Positions 51,995-60,271 of a stretch of 64,000 bases of DNA are shown piece by piece (position 1 is the first letter of the stretch; every line of letters begins with the position of its first letter). The notes beneath the pieces were generated by a model, which saw nothing but the letters and a program-made list of their open reading frames with translations, did no database searches and was not told where the DNA came from. A program made the position numbers and the translations under genes. Origin of the DNA: Sphingomonas sp. M1-B02 (GTDB lineage Bacteria > Pseudomonadota > Alphaproteobacteria > Sphingomonadales > Sphingomonadaceae); the NCBI RefSeq assembly GCF_026167525.1, contig NZ_CP110679.1, positions 1,240,001 through 1,304,000 on the forward strand, given 5' to 3'.

Positions 51995-52309
51995 TCAGTG
52001 CTCGTCGAGCAGTTTGCTCAAGCGATCGAGCTGCCGCTCCAGCGTCGAACGCCGTTGTCGCGCCCAGGCCTCCAGCGGGACGAGCCCGTCCGGCACGAGG
52101 CTTGCCACGCGGACGCGGCCACGCTTTTCGGTCGCGACCACGCCGCACTCTTCTAACACCCGCAGATGTTGCGAAACGGCAGTGAGGGTAATTCCGAGCG
52201 GTTCCGACAAGCCCGACACGGACAGCGGGCCGGCCGTCAGCTGATCGACTATCGCACGCCGTGTCGGATCGCCGAGCGCGTGGAATAGCCGATCAACGCC
52301 CTTGCTCAT
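51995..52309 (-). CDS. ArsR-family transcriptional regulator
   Basis: 104-residue winged helix. LFHALGDPTRRAIVDQLTAG opens the domain; the recognition helix is LGITLTAVSQHLRVLEECGV; the wing is EKRGRVRVASL. No metal-binding cysteine motif, so not a metal sensor. It overlaps the SRPBCC gene by 4 bases. Such ArsR/SRPBCC pairs are common and usually autoregulated; the signal is unknown. Confidence 0.92.
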   Translation of the reverse strand: MSKGVDRLFHALGDPTRRAIVDQLTAGPLSVSGLSEPLGITLTAVSQHLRVLEECGVVATEKRGRVRVASLVPDGLVPLEAWARQRRSTLERQLDRLSKLLDEH

Positions 52310-52785
52310 GCCTTGCCTTCGATCGCCTTGCGAAGATTGTCGAGCTGGATGCGCCAACCCTCCTCGCGCATGACCGGACCATCCGATCCCGCAAAGAATG
52401 CCACCTGGTTCGTGCAGATCAGGTCGGTCCCCAATTCGGTCGGTACCAGTTCGAACGTCGTCAACGACACCGAGATCGCTCGACCGCCGAGGGACATCGT
52501 GCTGGTCGTGACGATACGCGCGTCGGGCACGACGTCTTGATACGCACCATCATTGGCGAGGATCGCGCCGGGAAAGGGCGTATTCTCGCCGAAGCGGTAG
52601 TGCAGATTGTCGGCGCCGCCCGGGCGGCAATCGCTGTCGAACTGGAGCACCTCGTGCGTGTTGTTCTCGGCATACCAGCCTCGCTTGATGGCAGGGTCGG
52701 TCAGTGCCGCGAACACCGTCGATGGTTCGGCCTTGAAGCTGCGTTCGAGGACAAAAGTGGCATGCGTTACGGCTGGATCGTTCAA
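52306..52785 (-). CDS. SRPBCC/AHSA1-like ligand-binding protein
   Basis: 159 residues of the activator-of-Hsp90-ATPase-like START fold: THATFVLERSFKAEPSTVFA, AALTDPAIKRGWYAEN, and DLICTNQVAFFAGSDG before the C-terminal helix EEGWRIQLDNLRKAIE. The TTG at 52785 is preferred for AGGAG seven bases upstream; a GTG at 52803 is the alternative. Upstream partner of the ArsR gene. Ligand unknown. Confidence 0.85.
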   Translation of the reverse strand: MNDPAVTHATFVLERSFKAEPSTVFAALTDPAIKRGWYAENNTHEVLQFDSDCRPGGADNLHYRFGENTPFPGAILANDGAYQDVVPDARIVTTSTMSLGGRAISVSLTTFELVPTELGTDLICTNQVAFFAGSDGPVMREEGWRIQLDNLRKAIEGKA

Positions 52786-52853
52786 CGTCTTTCTCCTGAA
52801 CACTGAAGTGTCTGCTTCTGTATTCGACTCGCTGCATTAGTCAAGTCCGGACT

Positions 52854-52995
52854 TCAGTTTCTCGGGCGATTGCTGCACGCTCTGCGGCGCTGGTAGAAGG
52901 CCGAGTGCGAGAAGCCCGCCGCGGCGGCGGCGAGGCGGACATTGGCGGTGCGGCGCAGCGCCTTCAGGAAGGCCTGGTTCGCGAGCTGGTGGCGG
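52854..52995 (-). pseudogene. truncated helix-turn-helix gene fragment
   Basis: On the minus strand a frame reads NQAFLKALRRTANVRLAAAA followed by AGFSHSAFYQRRR, then shortly a stop at 52854-52856. This strongly resembles FLRELRRTANVSLAAEQAGV of the gene at 59362-60129, but no start, second repeat or C-terminus can be found. It is probably the remnant of a paralogue. The rest of the 52786-53151 gap shows nothing else. Confidence 0.5.
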
Positions 52996-53151
52996 CGATT
53001 GAGCGGCGCGGCATGGGGACGGCGCCCCAAGCGAAATCCTATTTGGCAAGGGCCCGGCGCGGTGGGCGCTGCGCGGCGGAATTCGCTTGTCTTCGCGCGC
53101 GCGATCCGGCCTTCTGGCGCCTAGCGGCACAGCCGAAATGGGGAGGATGAC

Positions 53152-54528
53152 ATGCGGCAAAGACGATTGCGCACGATCGCGGCGGGGGCGCTGATGCTGG
53201 GGTTCTGCACCAGCGAGGCGGCGGCCCAGGCCCCGGCCCCGCAACAGGCCGTCGCCACCCCCGGGGTCGCCGCCAGCGAAGCGCCGATCCACCGCAACCC
53301 GCCCCGCTATCCGATCCCCTATCCGGGCACCGAGGCGGCAAGCGTCAAGGCGGTGCTCGATCGGGTGCTGACCCATATCGAGGGCAGCACGCCGATGGCC
53401 TATGTCCGCGCCGATGGCGGTGCGCTTGCCGGGCGTCAGGCGGCGGGGCTGGCCAGCCTTTTCGCGCCGGGCCATTATCGGCTGGTGAGCTACGAATGGG
53501 GCGTGACCTATTCGGGGGCGATGCTGGCGGGCGCAGTGACCGGGGACGCGCGCTACACACGCTATGCCGCCGACCGGATCAACTTCGTCGCCGATGTCGC
53601 GGCGCATTATCGCACGCTGGGCGGGCGGCCCGAGAACCGGCAGATCCGCGCGATGAACGCGCCCGAATCGCTAGACGATTCCGGGGCGATGGCAGCGGCG
53701 CTGATCAAGGCGCAGCGCGCCGGGCTGGCGGGCGCCGCCGTGCGACCGCAGATCGATATCTGGCTCGACTTCGTCAGCAACAAGCAGTTCCGGCTGGCGG
53801 ACGGGACGCTGGCGCGCCAGCGGCCCTATCCCGACACGCTGTGGCTCGACGACCTCTATATGAGCGTGCCGGCGCTAGCGCAGATGGGCGCGCTCACCGG
53901 TGAGCGGCGCTGGTTCGACGATGCGGTGCGCCAGGTGGTGCAATTCTCCGATCGCATGTTCGTGCCCGAGATCGGGCTGTACATGCATGGCTGGGTCCAG
54001 GGGATGGACCCGCATCCGCGCTTCTTCTGGGGCCGCGCCAATGGCTGGGCGGTGATGACGATGGTCGAGCTGCTCGACGTGCTGCCGGCGGACCATCCGG
54101 GGCGCGGCAAGATCCTCGCCTTGCTGCGCGCGCATGTCGCGGGGCTGGCGCGGCTGCAGTCGGGCACCGGCCTGTGGCACCAATTGCTCGATCGCAACGA
54201 TAGCTACAAGGAGACCTCGGCGACGGCGATCTTCGCCTTCGCGATCGCACGCTCGGTCAATCGCGGCTGGATCGATCGCAGCGCCTATGGACCGGTGGCG
54301 ATGCTGGCGTGGAACGGCGTGACGACCAAGGTGAATCCGGCAGGCGAAGTCGAGGATGTATGCGTGGGCACCGGCATGGGGTTCGATCCGGCTTTCTATT
54401 ATTACCGCCCGGTCCATGTCCGCGCGGCGCACGGCTACGGCCCGGTGCTGCTGGCGGGGGCGGAGATCCTCACGATGCTCAAGAGCCCCGGGCCGCGGCC
54501 GAACAGCGGCGGCGCGGTGAGCTTCTAG
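53152..54528 (+). CDS. GH105-family unsaturated glycosyl hydrolase
   Basis: 458 residues with signal peptide (ALMLGFCTSEAAAQA), so periplasmic. The alpha6/alpha6-barrel signatures are WLDDLYMSVPALAQMGALTG, FFWGRANGWAVMTMVELLDV (about residue 292), SGTGLWHQLLDRNDSYKETS with ATAIF, and DVCVGTGMGFDPAFYYYRPV. GH105/GH88 enzymes cleave the unsaturated uronyl end left by pectin or rhamnogalacturonan lyases. No lyase or TonB receptor is adjacent; a lone enzyme between ribosomal genes is odd. Confidence 0.9.
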   Translation: MRQRRLRTIAAGALMLGFCTSEAAAQAPAPQQAVATPGVAASEAPIHRNPPRYPIPYPGTEAASVKAVLDRVLTHIEGSTPMAYVRADGGALAGRQAAGLASLFAPGHYRLVSYEWGVTYSGAMLAGAVTGDARYTRYAADRINFVADVAAHYRTLGGRPENRQIRAMNAPESLDDSGAMAAALIKAQRAGLAGAAVRPQIDIWLDFVSNKQFRLADGTLARQRPYPDTLWLDDLYMSVPALAQMGALTGERRWFDDAVRQVVQFSDRMFVPEIGLYMHGWVQGMDPHPRFFWGRANGWAVMTMVELLDVLPADHPGRGKILALLRAHVAGLARLQSGTGLWHQLLDRNDSYKETSATAIFAFAIARSVNRGWIDRSAYGPVAMLAWNGVTTKVNPAGEVEDVCVGTGMGFDPAFYYYRPVHVRAAHGYGPVLLAGAEILTMLKSPGPRPNSGGAVSF

Positions 54529-55907
54529 CGGCGGACGTGCACCACTGCCCAGCGGTCGGCATAGATGCGCTGCCAGGCGGGCGCGCGGTCCAGCGCGGCG
54601 ACGAGCGGGGCATCGGGGCTCAGCATCGTCCAGCCGATCCCCCAGCGCCGGACCGCGCGGGCGAAGGCGGCGGCGTCGCCGTCGACGATGCGCTGGTGCT
54701 CGAACAGGAAAGCGTCGCCATACATGTCGCCGCGGCCATCGATGTAGGGACGGATGCCGGCGAGGATCAGCGGGCCGCCGAAGCCGTAGCTGTTGAGAAG
54801 AGGCCGTGCGCGGAGCTCGGCTGGGAGTTGCGCGATCGCGGTGACGGGGTTGGATTCGCTATCCTGCCGCGGCAGCGCCAGCGGCACGCGGATCGCGGCG
54901 ATGAGCAGCAGTCCCAGCGCGAAGCCCAGCAAAGACGCGCGGGCGGAATGCGGTGGGGCTGCTGAGCCCAGGGGCCGGGCAAGCAGCAGCACGCCCAGGA
55001 TCGCCACCAGCGGCTGATGGCGGACATGCGCGAAAGCCAAATACAGGATCGCGGCGAGCAGCAGCCACCGCACCACCGCCAGTCGCGGGCGCCGCACCGC
55101 CACCAGAAGCACCGTCCCCGCCACCACTGCCAGGAACAGCCAGTCCTGCGCCGGATCGGTCCGCCGCCATTCCTGGATAAGCGGCAGCGCCTTCATCCCG
55201 CTGACCTGCAGCGGATAGAGCAGGCCCTGCCCCAGGTGCGGGGTCAGCAGCGACGCCGCCAGCGCTGTGACGCCGAAGACGCCCCAGCCGAGCACCACCC
55301 GGCGCTTGTCCGGCTCGTCGATCAGCGCCTCGAGCGCGAAGACCCCCACCAGCCCCAGCCCGACGATGAAGCTCGCATGCAGATTGGCCCAGACCACCAT
55401 CAGCAGCGCGGCAAGAATCGGCGGCGGCCGCATTTCTTCCCGGGCGCGCAGCAGCAGGATCGTCCACCCCGCGAGCAGCGGCCAAGCGAGAACATGCGGG
55501 CGCGCGAGAATGAACGGGGCCAGCATCGCGACCACCAGCGTCAGCGCGATCACCACCCGCCGCATCGGCAGCCAGCGGCGCAGCGCGCCGCCCAACAGCA
55601 GGATCAGCGCCCCCACCGCCCCCGCGAACAAGACCGCCAGCCCGCCCCACGCGGCCAGCCGATACACCCCCGCCATCACCACCTCGGCCAGCCACTCATG
55701 CGCAGTCCAGGCATGTCCGGCAAAGGTGAAGGAAAAGGGATCGCCCTGCGGCACCGCCCCCGTCGCCAGGATCAGCCGTCCTGCCGCCAGATGCCAGCTG
55801 GTATCGCCATCGTTGAACAAGGCGCCCGCGAAGCAAAGATAGGCCGTCACCGCCAGCGCGAACGCCAGCAGCGCGATCGTCCCCTTATCGAGCCAGCCAA
55901 GGCGCAT
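54525..55907 (-). CDS. polytopic membrane protein, GT-C glycosyltransferase-like
   Basis: 460 residues with about ten hydrophobic segments. The first loop carries FNDGDTSWHLAAGRLILATG and GDPFSFTFAGHAWTAHEWLA, an Asp-rich periplasmic loop as in GT-C (PMT/ArnT/Wzy-like) enzymes. The C-terminal soluble part has LLNSYGFGGPLILAGIRPYI followed by DGRGDMYGD. The ATG at 55907 has GGGGAG five bases upstream. Ends overlap GH105 by 4 bases, convergently. Exact substrate unknown. Confidence 0.72.
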   Translation of the reverse strand: MRLGWLDKGTIALLAFALAVTAYLCFAGALFNDGDTSWHLAAGRLILATGAVPQGDPFSFTFAGHAWTAHEWLAEVVMAGVYRLAAWGGLAVLFAGAVGALILLLGGALRRWLPMRRVVIALTLVVAMLAPFILARPHVLAWPLLAGWTILLLRAREEMRPPPILAALLMVVWANLHASFIVGLGLVGVFALEALIDEPDKRRVVLGWGVFGVTALAASLLTPHLGQGLLYPLQVSGMKALPLIQEWRRTDPAQDWLFLAVVAGTVLLVAVRRPRLAVVRWLLLAAILYLAFAHVRHQPLVAILGVLLLARPLGSAAPPHSARASLLGFALGLLLIAAIRVPLALPRQDSESNPVTAIAQLPAELRARPLLNSYGFGGPLILAGIRPYIDGRGDMYGDAFLFEHQRIVDGDAAAFARAVRRWGIGWTMLSPDAPLVAALDRAPAWQRIYADRWAVVHVRR

Positions 55908-55982
55908 TGTCACTCCCCAAACTCCCCGGGCCCACTACCAACAACCCGCCAAGATTGGCTTAAGCGATTTCGGAAATTCATT

Positions 55983-56128
55983 CCCCTCCCTGCAAGGGAG
56001 AGGTTAGAGGGTGGGTCCAGCATCGGGCGAGCGCGATGCCTCGCCGATGCTGTCCTGCGCGACGCCGATGAGTCTTCCAGGCGCGCTGACGCGCGCACTC
56101 ACCCCCAGCCCCTCCCTTTCAGGGAGCG
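55983..56128. repeat. intergenic palindromic element before rplK
   Basis: Imperfect inverted arms of about 32 bases (CTCCCTGCAAGGGAGAGG on the left; CCCCTCCCTTTCAGGGAG on the right), each with its own hairpin, flank about 80 GC-rich bases. Same class as the elements at 6.2, 22.2 and 27.2 kb. It separates the membrane-protein gene from the rplK leader. Confidence 0.7.
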
Positions 56129-56146
56129 GCGCAAGTAGCGCGGCCG

Positions 56147-56288
56147 TTGCACTTTCCCCCGCTTTAGGCTAACGGCGCCCCCTTCCAGCGTGACAGCGAT
56201 GGAATCCTGCGGGAGGGCGCCTTCAACCAGCGCCCGTCTGGACCGCTAAACTTGATCCGGGCCGCCAGGCCCAGCGAAAGAGAGTGAC
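56147..56288 (+). promoter_or_regulatory. rplK promoter and leader
   Basis: TTGCAC (56147-56152) with TAACGG 17 bases later is a weak promoter candidate. The leader then contains GGCGCCC (from about 56175) that can pair with GGGCGCC near 56214, enclosing smaller stems. L1 binds the rplK-rplA leader in E. coli; a similar role here is inferred, not shown. Confidence 0.4.
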
Positions 56289-56720
56289 ATGGCAAAGAAG
56301 ATTACCGGCTATATCAAGCTGCAGGTGCCCGCGGGCGCTGCAAACCCCTCGCCCCCGATCGGCCCTGCTTTGGGTCAGCGCGGCGTGAACATCATGGAAT
56401 TCTGCAAGGCGTTCAACGCCCAGACCGGCGATACGGAAAAGGGCACCCCGCTCCCCACCGTCATCACCGTCTATGCGGATCGTTCCTTCTCGTTCGAGAC
56501 CAAGACCCCGCCGGCGACCTATCTGCTCAAGAAGGCCGCGAACCTGAAGTCGGGCTCGAAGGAGCCGGGCAAGGTGTCCGCGGGCACCATCAAGCGTTCG
56601 GCCGTCCAGGCGGTTGCCGAGGCGAAGATGAAGGATTTGAACGCAAACGACATCGAGGCAGCCACGAAGATCATCGAGGGCTCTGCCCGCGCGATGGGCC
56701 TTCAGGTTGTGGAGGGCTGA
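56289..56720 (+). CDS. rplK: 50S ribosomal protein L11
   Basis: 143 residues, normal length. [20 protein letters not shown] followed by [20 protein letters not shown] is the N-terminal signature, and the rRNA-binding C-terminal domain has [20 protein letters not shown] followed by AMGLQV. GAAAGAGAG precedes the ATG. rplA follows after 4 bases. Confidence 0.98.
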   Translation: MAKKITGYIKLQVPAGAANPSPPIGPALGQRGVNIMEFCKAFNAQTGDTEKGTPLPTVITVYADRSFSFETKTPPATYLLKKAANLKSGSKEPGKVSAGTIKRSAVQAVAEAKMKDLNANDIEAATKIIEGSARAMGLQVVEG

Positions 56721-56724
56721 TATC

Positions 56725-57417
56725 ATGGCAAAGCTGACCAAGAAGCAGAAGAACTGGGCCGTCGACGGCGAGAAGCTGCACGGCGTCGATGAGGCGATCG
56801 GCATCGTCAAGGCGAACGCGACGAGCAAGTTCGACGAGACCGTCGAAGTCGCGCTCAACCTGGGCGTCGATCCGCGCCACGCGGACCAGATGGTCCGCGG
56901 CGTCGTCACCCTGCCCAAGGGCACCGGCAAGACCGTCCGCGTCGGCGTCTTCGCCCGCGGCGCCAAGGCCGACGAAGCCACCGCAGCCGGCGCCGACGTC
57001 GTCGGTGCCGAGGATCTGATGGAAGCCATCCAGGGCGGCACGATCGACTTCGATCGCTGCATCGCCACGCCCGACATGATGGGCCTGGTGGGTCGCCTCG
57101 GCAAGATCCTGGGTCCCAAGGGCATGATGCCGAACCCGAAGCTCGGCACGGTCACGATGGCCGTCGGCGAGGCTGTGAAGGCAGCCAAGGGCGGCCAGAT
57201 CGAATATCGCGTCGAAAAGGCCGGCATCATCCACTCGGGCATCGGCAAGGTGTCGTTCCCGGCGGAAGACCTGCGCGCGAACTTCGACGCGCTCGTCGAT
57301 GCCGTGGTCAAGGCGAAGCCCGCCGGCGCCAAGGGCAAATATGTCCGCAAGGTTGCGCTGTCGTCCTCGATGGGACCGGGCGTGAAGGTCGACACCGCGG
57401 AAGTCGCCGCGGCGTAA
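56725..57417 (+). CDS. rplA: 50S ribosomal protein L1
   Basis: 230 residues from the ATG at 56725 ([20 protein letters not shown]). Signatures: [35 protein letters not shown] and [21 protein letters not shown]1 also acts as translational repressor of its operon in E. coli. A terminator follows, splitting it from rplJ-rplL. Confidence 0.98.
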   Translation: MAKLTKKQKNWAVDGEKLHGVDEAIGIVKANATSKFDETVEVALNLGVDPRHADQMVRGVVTLPKGTGKTVRVGVFARGAKADEATAAGADVVGAEDLMEAIQGGTIDFDRCIATPDMMGLVGRLGKILGPKGMMPNPKLGTVTMAVGEAVKAAKGGQIEYRVEKAGIIHSGIGKVSFPAEDLRANFDALVDAVVKAKPAGAKGKYVRKVALSSSMGPGVKVDTAEVAAA

Positions 57418-57446
57418 GCCTCCTCCTTCGCCAGACCAAGCAAAAG

Positions 57447-57473
57447 GGGCCGGGAGGAAACTTCCGGCCCTTT
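57447..57473 (+). terminator. intrinsic terminator after rplA
   Basis: GGGCCGG and CCGGCCC form a perfect 7-base stem with a short internal extension, followed by TTTCGCTTT. It lies 30 bases after the rplA stop. Confidence 0.75.
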
Positions 57474-57527
57474 CGCTTTGGGCGTGCGGTCAGCCCCCGT
57501 TCATGCGCGGCCGTGCATAGGTCCCCT

Positions 57528-57929
57528 ATGACCAAGCTCCTCCAGGCCCTTGCACTGGGCACCGCCCTTCTCGCCACCCCCGCCGCGCTCGCGCAGCGCG
57601 ACACGCCGGAGGTCAAGCTGGCGAAGCTGCTCGAGGGCCGCACCGCCGGCGCGCCGGTCGACTGCATCAATCTCAGCACCACCCGCTCCAGCGAGATCAT
57701 CGACGGCAAGGCGATCGTCTACCATTCCGGCAACCGCCTCTACGTCAACGAGCCCCGATCGGGCGCCAGCACCCTGCGCGACGACGACGTGCTCGTCACC
57801 CGTACCAACGGCTCGCAACTCTGCAGTATCGATACGGTGCAGCTGGTGGACCGGGGGGCGCAGTTTCCGCGCGGGTTCGTGATGCTGGGGAAGTTTGTGC
57901 CTTATTCGAAGGTCAAGCGGGGGGAGTGA
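57528..57929 (+). CDS. small secreted protein, unknown function
   Basis: 133 residues. Signal peptide MTKLLQALALGTALLATPAA with cleavage near ALAQ. The mature part has two cysteines (VDCINLSTTRSSEIIDGKAI; GSQLCSIDTVQLVD) that may form a disulfide, and a hydrophobic end RGFVMLGKFVPYSKVKRG. It looks like a sphingomonad-restricted exported protein. No known domain. Confidence 0.78.
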   Translation: MTKLLQALALGTALLATPAALAQRDTPEVKLAKLLEGRTAGAPVDCINLSTTRSSEIIDGKAIVYHSGNRLYVNEPRSGASTLRDDDVLVTRTNGSQLCSIDTVQLVDRGAQFPRGFVMLGKFVPYSKVKRGE

Positions 57930-58260
57930 CGGGGCGTTGGGCTAACCCCCAAAGTTGGGCAATTGCCTCATAGCGGCAATTTGTGCGCCCCGCTTTAGCT
58001 GTCAGTGAGCATCGCGCGATCACCTTTAAAGCCAACTTCGAACCAGTTTCGACCGCCTCGACAGCACGAGCCAATGGACGTCCGCCAAAAGCGATCGGTC
58101 ACAGCCAATTGCCTCCTATAATACAGCTCCCGTATGGGTCTGTAACAGCGCACTGTGTAATCGATTTGCTTTGCCTCCGTAGAGGGGACAGGCGCGAGGT
58201 ATGTTCGACTATCGCCGCAGTGACACTATCTGCTTAGCCACAAAGAAGCACTAGGCCAGG
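57930..58260. other. 331-base gap without a recognisable gene
   Basis: Distinctly lower GC than the surroundings. It contains a small perfect inverted repeat AATTGCC/GGCAATT (57961-57981) and a TATAAT at 58117-58122 without a matching -35. The one longer open frame (57983-58237) has no ribosome-binding site and no family-like sequence, so it is not called. Confidence 0.6.
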
Positions 58261-59127
58261 TTATTTCAATGAATTGTGGCCGATCGACAAAATCTGGAAC
58301 GTGGGGGCAAATGCTCCAGAGTAGTCTGTATTCACCTTTCGCTCCATCTCGGCCTTCAAATTGGCAAACTGAGTGTTAGTTAACGCCGTCGCTAGTTTGG
58401 CATCAAGCCCTGCAGTTAGCGTGCTCGCCAAGGACCCGCTGTCGGTCGCTGTTTCGATCTTCACTCCGGTAAGCGATGTGATTACACTGTTGCTTGGGGC
58501 TTTCCGAAGCCACGCATTGCAAGTCGCAAGTTCCGGAGCGGTCTCTGGGTTTCGGAGCGATTGGACGATGCGAAGATCGACTACGACGAAGTAGTACGTG
58601 CCCGTCATGTTGACGGTTGTGGTTTTAAAGCGATCAAGAGCGCCTTTTACTTCTGCCTTCACGTTTATCGGTCCGACAGTCGGCGGTACTCCGGCGGCGG
58701 CCAAAATTGCAGTGGCATCGGCACCGGTATCGGCGACGCCCCATCGGGTGCTGGCCTTCCGCGAGAAACTGAACTTTCGCTCAGCCGTAGAATTGAGCGG
58801 GTTGATCTTGCGCGCCGCTGCGAGCTTCTGAAATGGAATGTTAAATGGGTCACCGCCGCAAACAGGCGTGCTCAAATCACCCCCGGGGTCAAACTCATGC
58901 CCAAGAACATCCCAGTATCTCGGGGTGCCATCTGCCTCCAATCCAAGGAGACGTTGAGGCTTCTCAATGTAGAGCGGTGTATTCCCGCCCGCCGACTGAA
59001 CACACTTCGATGTGTCAGCGTTAGGGCACACGACCGCTTTGCTCATTTTTGTACCCAGGATCTTAGGACCCTGGCAGGCCGTGAGAGCAAGCAACGCAGA
59101 CGATAGAAATACTACTGAACGAAACAT
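58261..59127 (-). CDS. orphan lipoprotein of low-GC region
   Basis: 288 residues. Lipobox LLALTACQG puts the lipidated Cys at residue 18. The mature protein has a Cys-containing N-terminal part (AVVCPNADTSKCVQSAGGNT; TPVCGGDPFNIPF), a middle region rich in Thr/Lys, and a C-terminal part TYYFVVVDLRIVQSLRNPET with TCNAWLRKAP. Codon use is visibly more AT-rich than neighbours, suggesting acquisition by transfer. No domain recognised. It faces away from both ribosomal blocks. Confidence 0.75.
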   Translation of the reverse strand: MFRSVVFLSSALLALTACQGPKILGTKMSKAVVCPNADTSKCVQSAGGNTPLYIEKPQRLLGLEADGTPRYWDVLGHEFDPGGDLSTPVCGGDPFNIPFQKLAAARKINPLNSTAERKFSFSRKASTRWGVADTGADATAILAAAGVPPTVGPINVKAEVKGALDRFKTTTVNMTGTYYFVVVDLRIVQSLRNPETAPELATCNAWLRKAPSNSVITSLTGVKIETATDSGSLASTLTAGLDAKLATALTNTQFANLKAEMERKVNTDYSGAFAPTFQILSIGHNSLK

Positions 59128-59361
59128 AGCTTTGCCCCCGACTCAGAACTGACTATTGATGATCAAGCGTGACTTAGGCCAGTAGAGTCAAGCTTATTTA
59201 GGCAGAGCTTTGAATCCGCGAGATAGTTTTCTGCGGGCATGTGAGCTCGCTTGAAGGCGTGCTTCGAGACGACCTCTGGCGCGGCGGGTGCCAGCCGCAG
59301 TAACCTCCCTCTTTCGAAGTTCGGCTTTTATGGGCTGCCGGTCCGCATCCGTTCTCTCCCC

Positions 59362-60129
59362 TCACTCCCCCCGCGCCGCAGCCCGCGCCATCCGCTTCTG
59401 CGCCGCCGCGATCGCCTTCTTCAGCGCCGCATTCGTCTCCTCCCGCGTCGCCCGATAGACCCGCCGCTTGTCGAAGGCATCCGTGCGCTTCACATTGCGG
59501 AAGTGCATCGCCAGCAGCAGCCTCGCATCTTCGAAGGTCATCCGCGTCAGCGGGTTGGGCAGCTCGGCCGCGTCGTCGCGCCAGGCGTCGCGGTCGCCGC
59601 CGTCGGGGGCCAGGCCGTGGGTGGCGCTCTCCAGCAGCGCCAGCTCGACCCGGTCATAGCCCTCCGCCAGCGCGGCATCCATCGCCTGCTCGAATTCGGG
59701 TGAGATGCGGCGGCGCGCATAGATCGCGCTCCAGCCAATCCCCGTCGCCTGCGCCGAAAGCCGGATATTGGCGGTCGCGGCGAGATGCGCGAGGAAGGTG
59801 CGCTCGCCCGCCGGGGTCAGCAGCCCCGGCTTCGCGCGGCGCACCTGGATCTGGCGCCCGCGGCTGGCGCGCACGCTATATTCGCCGCCCTCGGTGCGCA
59901 CCCCCTCCCCGGTCGGCCGGATCGCGCCCCCCTCGGCCAGCCGCACCTGGGCAAAGGCCAGCGCCGCATCCCAGTCGCTGGCGAAGTCGGGATGGCGGCG
60001 GCGGCGCTTGTCGAGGGTGTTGCGATGGACCCCGGCCTGCTCGGCCGCCAGGCTCACATTGGCGGTGCGGCGCAGTTCCCTCAGGAACCTGGCGCATTCC
60101 AGCGCCTGTTCGCGGGTCATCGCGGCCAC
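59362..60129 (-). CDS. protein with two homologous helix-turn-helix repeats
   Basis: About 255 residues. Two copies of the same module: FLRELRRTANVSLAAEQAGV (first) and FLAHLAATANIRLSAQATGI (second), each followed by a helix-turn-helix-like segment and an acidic FxxxWDAAL or FEQAMDAAL end. The fold recalls small terminase subunits and other phage-type DNA-binding proteins. The C-terminus is basic. The GTG at 60129 is preferred (GAGGAG six bases upstream); an ATG at 60120 is possible. Role unknown. Confidence 0.7.
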   Translation of the reverse strand: MAAMTREQALECARFLRELRRTANVSLAAEQAGVHRNTLDKRRRRHPDFASDWDAALAFAQVRLAEGGAIRPTGEGVRTEGGEYSVRASRGRQIQVRRAKPGLLTPAGERTFLAHLAATANIRLSAQATGIGWSAIYARRRISPEFEQAMDAALAEGYDRVELALLESATHGLAPDGGDRDAWRDDAAELPNPLTRMTFEDARLLLAMHFRNVKRTDAFDKRRVYRATREETNAALKKAIAAAQKRMARAAARGE

Positions 60130-60271
60130 GATCTGCTCCTCTTCCGGCGAATGGAGCCCGAAGAGCTTGCCGCTCAAATCCTACTAGTCAAGCCGCGCGC
60201 CCGCCGCCGCCCCCGCCTGCCCGGCACCCTTGCCCTTTATCCAGCCTCTTCCGCACCTTACATGGCGCAGG

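Noticed and set aside
52837-53607. 256-codon minus-strand open frame
   Set aside because: Pro/Arg-rich frame crossing the antisense of GH105; the meaningful homology in this stretch is in another frame (the truncated helix-turn-helix fragment).
57983-58237. 84-codon open frame in the low-GC gap
   Set aside because: No ribosome-binding site, no signal or domain, and atypical composition; likely chance.
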